From positions 2,728,001 through 2,792,000 of the forward strand of contig JAEVHH010000003.1 of assembly GCA_017607445.1 (NCBI GenBank): a stretch of 64,000 nucleotides of DNA, given 5' to 3'. Shown piece after piece: positions 57,726 through 64,000 of this stretch (positions are counted from its first letter, which is position 1; the number at the start of each line of letters is the position of its first letter). Origin of the DNA: Histoplasma ohiense. Lineage: Eukaryota > Ascomycota > Eurotiomycetes > Onygenales > Ajellomycetaceae. The translations under genes were made by a program, and so were the position numbers. A model generated the notes under the pieces. It had not been told where the DNA came from. It saw only the letters and a program-made list of their open reading frames with translations, and ran no database searches.

Positions 57726-60190
57726 ATAGCAAGAGAACTGAATAGTCTAGTAGAAATGGAGATTTTGGCAAGTTGTCTGTATGATTTATGCCTCTTAGCT
57801 TTAACATGCTGGCAGATATCACACTTTCTGACATATATTTCAATGTCTTTTCAGAGTGTATTCCAGTAATATTTGCAACATAGAAGCTCTAAGATTCTGG
57901 CAATATCAAAGTGGTCTGCTCAGAGATCATCATGATGTATTTGTAATAACTTCTGAGTGATTGCTTTGCTAGAGAGAATATAGATAGCATGATTGCAATG
58001 TAGAAGTCCACAATCTTCATCTACTCATCAGATGATTGAAGAATCTTCAGAGGTATTGAAGACTTCTCTAAGAGTTTCAGACTTCACACTATTCTCAACT
58101 TCTTGACTTTGAGTTACAGTAAAGATGTCCCTCTTCTGTAATTCTTTAATGAAGTCTAGAAGCTAATTAGTAGATGGTTTGTGGTCTGTTTTATCCTCAG
58201 CAGCTTTCATTACTGTCAGATGTGGTATGAGAAGTTCATGATCTTTAGTGCCAGTTCCAAAGAAACCTCAGAAACAAGAATACTCTGCAGAACAATCTGA
58301 GCTTTTTCATATTGAAGATGATTCAGTATCTACTAAACTGTTCTGATCAGAGTCATGAAGTCTCTGGTGGATTTTTTTCTGTAGAACTGACAGCATTGAC
58401 AGCTTTGAGTCTACATTCTCAGAGGAAATAATATAGTCTGAATGTCTCAAAGATGAATCAGCAGAGTTTAGCTGTTCTGATCAATAGATCACATAGAAAT
58501 CATAAGCAGATAGCTCTTTCATTCAATGCATTTGACAGTTGTTCAAGCTTTTGATACTAAGAAAGTATTTCAGATTATCATGATTGATTATGATCTGAAT
58601 TGAATACAGATTGCCTTGCAGATAGTGTCATCAGTGATGAAATGATGCTACTATGATCAGAAGTTTCAAATCATGAGTGTTATAGTTTCTAGAAGCTTCA
58701 GAAAGCTTCTGTGAAAAGAATACAATGAGCCTCCACTCTTTTCTTCAAGTAGACACTGAATTATCTATGTTTTTGCTTTGTTCTGATGCTATTTCCATAG
58801 CTTCTTGATAGGTTTCTGGTACTGGTTCTAGACATTGAGATAGAATACCAGCAATTCCATCCTTGCTTGCATCCATTTTGACTTGGGTTTTCTTTCATGG
58901 ATCATAATGAATCAGTAGAATAGCTTGTGCAAATGCTTCTTTCAAATTTATAAAAGCTTTTCTTGCTGAATCACTAAGTTGGAACTTAGTTTGCTTATCC
59001 ATAGCACTTTGAAGGAGATCTGTAAGAGGTGTGGCTATCCATGAAAAAGCATATATGAATCTGTGATAAAAGTTCACAAATTCTATGAAAACTTGAATAT
59101 CACAGACACCTTTAGGTTCCAGCCAATTTAGAATAGTTTCGACTCAGTTGCGATCCATGGCTATACCAGTAGGTGATACAATATAGCCAAGAAATTCAAT
59201 CTCAGTAGTGAAAAAGATGCATTTGCTTTTCTTAGCATAAAGTTGATATTTTTGTAAGCATTCAAAGATTAATTGGAGGTGTTTTGTATGGTCTTTGGTA
59301 TTTTGGAAATAGATAAGAATGTCATCAAGGTAAACAATGCAACAGATATCAACTAGGCCTTTCAGCACTTCATTGATATAAGATTGGAATGTAGCAGAAG
59401 CATTACAGAGTCTCATAGATATAACTCAGAATTTATAGCTGCTGTATCAAGTTCAAAACACTGTTTTCCATTCATCTTCTTCTGCTATTCATATGCAGTA
59501 GTAGACATCTCAGAGATCTATTTTAGAGAAGATGATAGCACTCTGTAATTGATCTAACATTTCTTCAATGCAAGGGATTGAATCTCAATCCTTTATAGTT
59601 ATCTTGTTAAGGCCTTGATAATCTACACAAAGGTGTAGAGTTCCATTCTTTTTCTTTGCAAATACAATAGATGCAGCAGCAGAGCTCTTTGTAGAATGAA
59701 TTCACTGCCATGACAGCATTTCTTCTAGATATTTGTGTAAGGCATCTAGTTCTGCTATCAAGAGATTGTATAAAGGTCCATAAGAGGGTTCCTTTCTGTC
59801 TTGCAATTGAATATGATGTGATATGATGGGGTTCTCATTCAACTTGGCTGCTGCTTCAGCAGAAAAGATATCTTTAAATTCAGTTAAGAGATCTTGTAGA
59901 TTTTGAGGTAAAGTAGTTTTGTTAATAGAACATAGTCATTCCAAAGAAGATTCAGTATTGCTGTCTCAAAAGTAGAGTGGTGTTGTAGATGTTTCTTGTA
60001 TAGAACAGATAAATTCTTCTGGTTCTGTTATTTCAATTCTAGTATCTTCAATTCAATATCACCATGATAATGCTTTTCAATCAATTAAAGAATTGACTGC
60101 ACATCCATTTCTGATCTGATGTATGACTATTCATGGTGGAGCTATAGTGTGGTTTCCAAGGGAAACTGCTGCTGCTGTGTCTGGAAGACT
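57726..60190 (-). pseudogene. Element E pol, RT to integrase N-terminus
   Basis: Reading leftwards: a protease/RT linker (LTEFKDIFSAEAAAKLNE near 59880), RT palm motifs (NGTLHLCVDYQGLNKI near 59640), YLDDILIY at 59310-59340, and the RT thumb/RNase H junction (MNFYHRFIYAFSWIATPLTD at 59077). RNase H follows to about 58450, and the integrase HHCC finger (CDICQHVKAKRHK) near 57800. The open pieces 59144-59416 and 58895-59077 are in the same element. RT catalytic Asp residues are intact. Frame breaks include TGA, TAA and some apparent indels. Confidence 0.82.
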
Positions 60191-60570
60191 TTACAGTGAA
60201 TGAAGAGGAATAACTCTCTCAGTTGATCTGAGAACTGTCTGTGCTTCTAACAGCAGAGAAAAGATAGATAAGATAGACAAAAGAAAAGAGAAAAAGTGAG
60301 TGTTCTGAAAAGAAAAATAAAGAAAAAAGTGAAGAAAAGACTGTGTCCTCTGTAGCACCTTGCAGTCACATAACCCAGCACAAATCTGAGGAGGGAGAGA
60401 GAGGAGAGAGCACTGAAGAAGATTGTGAGAAGAAAGAAGTGAAGAGAGACAGAGAGAGCAGTGAGAAGAGAGAAGAAGAGTGCATGTCTGCAGCTGAGAG
60501 CTGAGTCAGTATACAGACTGTACTGATTACACCATAGCTAGTTGAAACAGATAAGCTCATCATGCTGATT
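60191..60570. other. GA-rich spacer between element E and LINE-2
   Basis: Plus-strand AGAGA/GAAGAA runs dominate 60250-60480. The minus-strand Ser/Leu-rich open frame at 60366-60563 is a composition effect. It may be the 3' UTR of LINE-2. Confidence 0.45.
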
Positions 60571-60893
60571 TAACCATTTGCATCAGTTGAATCAATTGAA
60601 TCAATTGAACTGATTGAACTGATTGTATCAATTGTACCATTTGTACCAATTGAACTGATTGAACTGATTGTATCGATTGAATCGATTGAACTGATTGTAC
60701 TGTTTGTATCGATTGAATCAATCGAGCCGATTGTACTGATTGAACTGATTGTACTATTTGTATCAATTGCATTGGTTGAATCTATTGTACTGATTGAATC
60801 AGTTGTACTGAATGTTGTGCTATCTGTACTGTCTGTATAGACTTGGAACTGCTGTGAGGGTCTGTCAGATGATGTGTGTCCAAACAACTGCAT
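60570..60893 (-). CDS. Possible LINE-2 ORF3, Ser/Ile/Asp/Thr repeat protein
   Basis: A 107-codon intact frame whose ATG (60893-60891) overlaps the ORF2 stop in TAATG (60895-60891), the classic arrangement for termination-reinitiation. It begins MQLFGHTSSDRPSQQFQVY and then consists of S/T/I/D repeats generated by the 9-bp minisatellite. It has no internal stop, though a repeat with period 9 makes that cheap. It could equally be a repetitive 3' UTR. I would treat it as a candidate only. Confidence 0.35.
   Translation of the reverse strand: MQLFGHTSSDRPSQQFQVYTDSTDSTTFSTTDSISTIDSTNAIDTNSTISSISTIGSIDSIDTNSTISSIDSIDTISSISSIGTNGTIDTISSISSIDSIDSTDANG
60578..60817. repeat. 9-bp minisatellite (TTGAATCAA-type)
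   Basis: About 26 tandem 9-bp units, TTGAATCAA, TTGAACTGA, TTGTACTGA and relatives, in irregular order. Several units keep CpG (ATCGA, GAGCCGA near 60725). In every frame it encodes a tripeptide repeat, for example S-I-D/S-I-S on the minus strand. Confidence 0.9.
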
Positions 60894-63800
60894 TATCTTG
60901 TGCAGTACTGTGTGTAGAACTGCATGTGGTCAAGCAGTTCTACAAAGTCTGTAGAGATCAGAGACTCTAGATAGACAACAGCTGTTATCTGATTGTGTGG
61001 CTGTGCTGCTGATCTTTTGAGTCAGTGAGAAAAATGTCTCTGTGAGTGTTGATAGAGCATCAAATGTTCTGAGCTTTTGTTGTATTTACAGACACAGATG
61101 AGTCTCACATCTGCATGCTGAAAGCATCTGTGATATCAGAAAAAGTCTCCATGAGAGGAGTGAAGTGTGAGTCAGTGATGAAGAATATGCCATGGCATGG
61201 TGAGCTCTGAAGAGATCTTTACTTGATATTTTATAGTCAGTCTGCTAAACCTTCAGCTCTGATATCAGTCAGAGAGCTTTCCACAGACTCTGTTTCATCA
61301 CTCTCACTCTGTCTCTTGACTGAGCTGCTTGATCACTGTGCAGACCCCACTGACTGTGGGCATGATCTTGAGTTCATAGACTGAGACTGCAGTAGATGAG
61401 ACTGTCTGCTTAGTCAGACAGTCTGCTTTCTCATTGTTCTCTATTCTCATATACTCAGAGGCTCATTTCAGGCCTACATTATGTTGTCTGAGGAGCTCAT
61501 GGCAGTGGCTGTAGACTCAGTTTGAGAAGGCCACTGCACCATCTCATATGCCTCAGATGATTGAGGTGTTGTCAAGGCAGAGTCAGATTCAAGAGTTGAT
61601 ACTGTCATCTGTGGCACAGAGTAGAAGCTTCACCATGCACTCTAATACACAGCAGACATCAACTGTCTCAGCATTGAAGATATGTGATATAGAGCTCAGC
61701 ACAGCTGAGAAGCTGATCAGCTGTTTGTTTCTCTGATAGACTATAAAGTTATAGTCAATTCATCTGCTGTTGTCAAGAATCTGTTCTGATTCATCTGAGA
61801 AAATATATAGATCTGTTGAAGATTGACTTCTTCATCATTTCTTAAATGTCTGAGCAGCATTCTTTTTGTCTACATTCTCTGTGAGATCTGTCTCACATTT
61901 CTCTGAGTAGTGTGGAATGACAAGTGTGGATCTATTGACTGCAGGCAGCAGCATCTTCAACCTCTGAATCTTGATCTTTGAATACTGTCAGATTCCAGCC
62001 TCCCTTCCATGTGTGATCATTGAGAAAGCTATTCATGAAGTCAGTGAATGTCTCTCATTCATCATCTGAAGCCTTGTCATGAAATGCATTTTGATCTTCT
62101 TCAGAGCTACCATTGCTGATGAGAGCTCAGCATCTCAGTATAGAGTTGCAATAGATGTTGTATGAAAAACTGAAAGAACTTCTCTGACTGTCATGATAAG
62201 CATCTTCTCAACTGTTTTCATATGTCATTTTAGACAGAAGCTGATCTTCTCACTTCTGTCTGTGTGTCTTACTGACTGCATACAGCTGCTGTACCAGGTC
62301 TCTGTGCTATAGAGCAGTGAGAAAATCACACAGATAGTGATTATCTTTCACAGAGCATCTGCTGAGAGCTCATCTCTGATCTTCTTTAGACTTTGAATGT
62401 GCTGAGTCACAGCTCTTGTCTTTTTTGCTCAGGCAGAGATATGTGGTCTTCAGATGAGTCTTCTATCAAAGTGTACACTCAGTCAGCAGAGTGCTGACTT
62501 CTGTTCAGCTGAGGCAGTGACAGAATGTATGATCAGATTCTCTGATACAATCACTGACAGTGCTTCATTGTGTTGCTTTTTTGTGAGATGGATTATCTTA
62601 AGTTTCTCTGATGCAAAGATCATCTTGTTTGTCTTCCCCCATCTCAGAATACTCTGTATATCATAGCTGAGAAGAATAGCATTGCTGTCAAGTGAGTGTA
62701 TAGCTCATCAAGTATTCAAATCATCTGCATAATCAAAGCATAATTCTGAGTTCTGCCACAGCAGCTCTGTCAGATACAGAAGAAACAGTATTGATGATAG
62801 AGAAAATCTCTGTGGCATGTCACATTGCATCTGATGTGCTGCTGTGGTGATCTTCTTCAGTCAGACCTGGGCTCTGCATTCAGTGAGAAAGCTGTCAATA
62901 AGTTGTAGCAGCTCATGCAGCCATCTCTATTGTGTCATTCACTGAAGCAGCTATCTGCACAGCACAGCATCAAAGACACTTTGCACATTCATTGTGATCA
63001 TGAATATCTTTTTGTTTTGTGTGAAGACTGTCTTCATTTCATGAGTGAAAGCAGCTATCAGATTCATTGTCAATCATCTGAGCAGTGTCTCTTCATGCTG
63101 CAAGCTGACTACATCATGAATGAGTGCTGTGTACATCAGTTGTCTTGCAACAATGTGTTTCAGCTTCTTGGAGATTACTGAGAGAAGAATAATGAATCTT
63201 CAGAAGTGAACTGAGCTTCTGTTTCTCTTATCTATCTTGAATATCATTGTCATCTCTGTCAGCTTCCAGATTTGTGGGAAGTGGCAGAGCTGGAGGCAGC
63301 AGTTGTATAGCTGCTGTACAAAAAGAGACATATACTGTCAGCATATCTTAAGCAGCTGCACTGTGATTTCATCTGTGTCTGAAGAGATACTCTGTACTTC
63401 AATGATGTTGCACTCTACCTCCTTCATCTCAATCTGGGGATCTCAGAGCAGGTTTCTCATGCTACTTCAGTACTCATCATTCAATGAATTGTATTTCAGA
63501 TCATTGACTGAGTTGTATCATTTCAGAATGACTTGTCAAAGTGTCTCAGCTTTGACAGCTGTCTCTTCTATAATCTGATCCTCAATCACCAGAGAGAGTG
63601 CTCTGAGGTTGAGTTTCAGCTCATGTTATGCTATTATCTGATACAGATCTCTGCCATCTCTGATCTCATTGATCATCTGTCTTCAGTATACACACTTGGC
63701 CTTGCACACTGTGTTCTTGAACCAGTGCTTTGCAGTCTCTGTCTGATGAGTGATGAGCTCTCAATGTGCTCTTTGACAGTCTGCTGTTCATCAGAAGGCT

Positions 63801-64000
63801 GTAGTCTGTTCTTATTGTACTGACTTACTGACTATCTGAGCTGCAGTCAGAAGATTCTGAGTGAAGTGTTGAATCAGATTATCAAGCTGTGTCACATTCT
63901 CAACTCTATCTGAGCAAAGTATGTTCATCATGAGATCTATAACAAGATCTGCAAAGAGCTTCAGCTGAGAGTCTGTGACTTTGATCTGAGCTCTGCTCTG
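60893..64000 (-). pseudogene. LINE-2 ORF2: RT and RNase H, decayed (5' part off-window)
   Basis: A minus-strand non-LTR element entering from the right edge. RT is recognisable near 62700-62860 from LSSILFLLYLTELL and the FDYADD box (LCFDYADDLNT). RNase H runs from about 61840 to 61380: IFSDESEQILDNS, FNAETVDVCCVLE, LCLDNTSII and a final NNEKADCLTKQT. A C-terminal knuckle-like segment (CVCKYNKSSEHLMLY) lies near 61085 and the frame ends at TAA 60895. The RT-RNase H order and C-terminal knuckle place it with Tad1-like LINEs. Endonuclease and ORF1 would lie beyond 64000. Numerous TGA stops, and frame changes in 63000-64000, mark it as dead. Confidence 0.82.

Larger units (their letters stand above)
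50550..60190 (-). mobile_element. Ty3/gypsy chromovirus E, 5'-truncated, split by copy D
   Basis: Element E occupies 57726-60190 and 50550-51616 on the minus strand; copy D interrupts its integrase at a duplicated AATCC. Removing D rejoins the integrase frame precisely (a SLAMDFIVELPP-like junction). Pol starts only in the protease/RT linker near 60160 and no gag or LTR is recognisable, so it is truncated at the 5' end and its 3' LTR is missing or unrecognised. GG/CC content and intact Gly/Pro codons show lighter mutation than in A-D. Confidence 0.82.

Overview
The window looks like a transposon-filled, gene-poor compartment of a filamentous ascomycete genome (Pezizomycotina; Eurotiomycetes/Onygenales is my best guess, not proven). 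The reasons are chromodomain Ty3/gypsy elements, a Ty1/copia element, Tad1-like LINEs with an RNase H domain, short GT-AG introns, a fungal FunK1-type kinase relic and a BCS1-like AAA-ATPase relic. Most of the sequence has lost CpG and most CpC/GpG. Stops inside broken frames are mostly TGA, from CGA (Arg) and TGG (Trp). This resembles repeat-induced point mutation (RIP), but in a CpG+CpC context rather than the classical CpA context.

Layout. 1-6032: chromovirus family 1, copy A, minus strand, cut by the window start, inserted into a Ty1/copia element (6033-8740, minus). 9428-11875: FunK1 kinase relic, one frame from start to stop, behind an unmutated promoter. About 12890-13794: unrecognised relic, minus. 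14117-21261: family 1 copy B, complete with 5-bp target duplication. 21600-23220: BCS1-like AAA-ATPase relic, minus. 23226-29324: chromovirus family 2, copy C, minus, complete with target duplication. 29.3-41.6 kb: decayed coding relics of unknown function, a 9-bp minisatellite and AT-rich DNA. 41620-42008: a tRNA-derived SINE with a perfect 14-bp target duplication. 42115 to about 48.6 kb: LINE-1, minus, ORF1 intact and ORF2 with only four stops. 49397-50228: relic of a three-exon cysteine-rich/coiled-coil gene. About 50550-60190: a third chromovirus (E, minus) split by family 2 copy D (51617-57720, plus, complete with target duplication). About 60570 to the end: LINE-2, minus, with a 9-bp minisatellite just after its ORF2.

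How the parts work together. Family 1 and family 2 each encode gag and pol in a -1 frame relation, with a canonical slippery heptamer at the junction, conserved between copies. Family 1 also carries, between pol and its 3' LTR, an antisense gene of three exons with phase-0 introns and a Cys/His-rich segment. This is the most unusual item here. The SINE shares its 3' end and AAT tail with LINE-1, which suggests LINE-1-type machinery mobilised it.

The mutation process has disabled protease, integrase, reverse transcriptase and kinase active sites but made few indels. It spares the outer edges of the LTR elements and the promoters of two of the gene relics. All assignments come from reading translations and motifs by eye; no database search was run.
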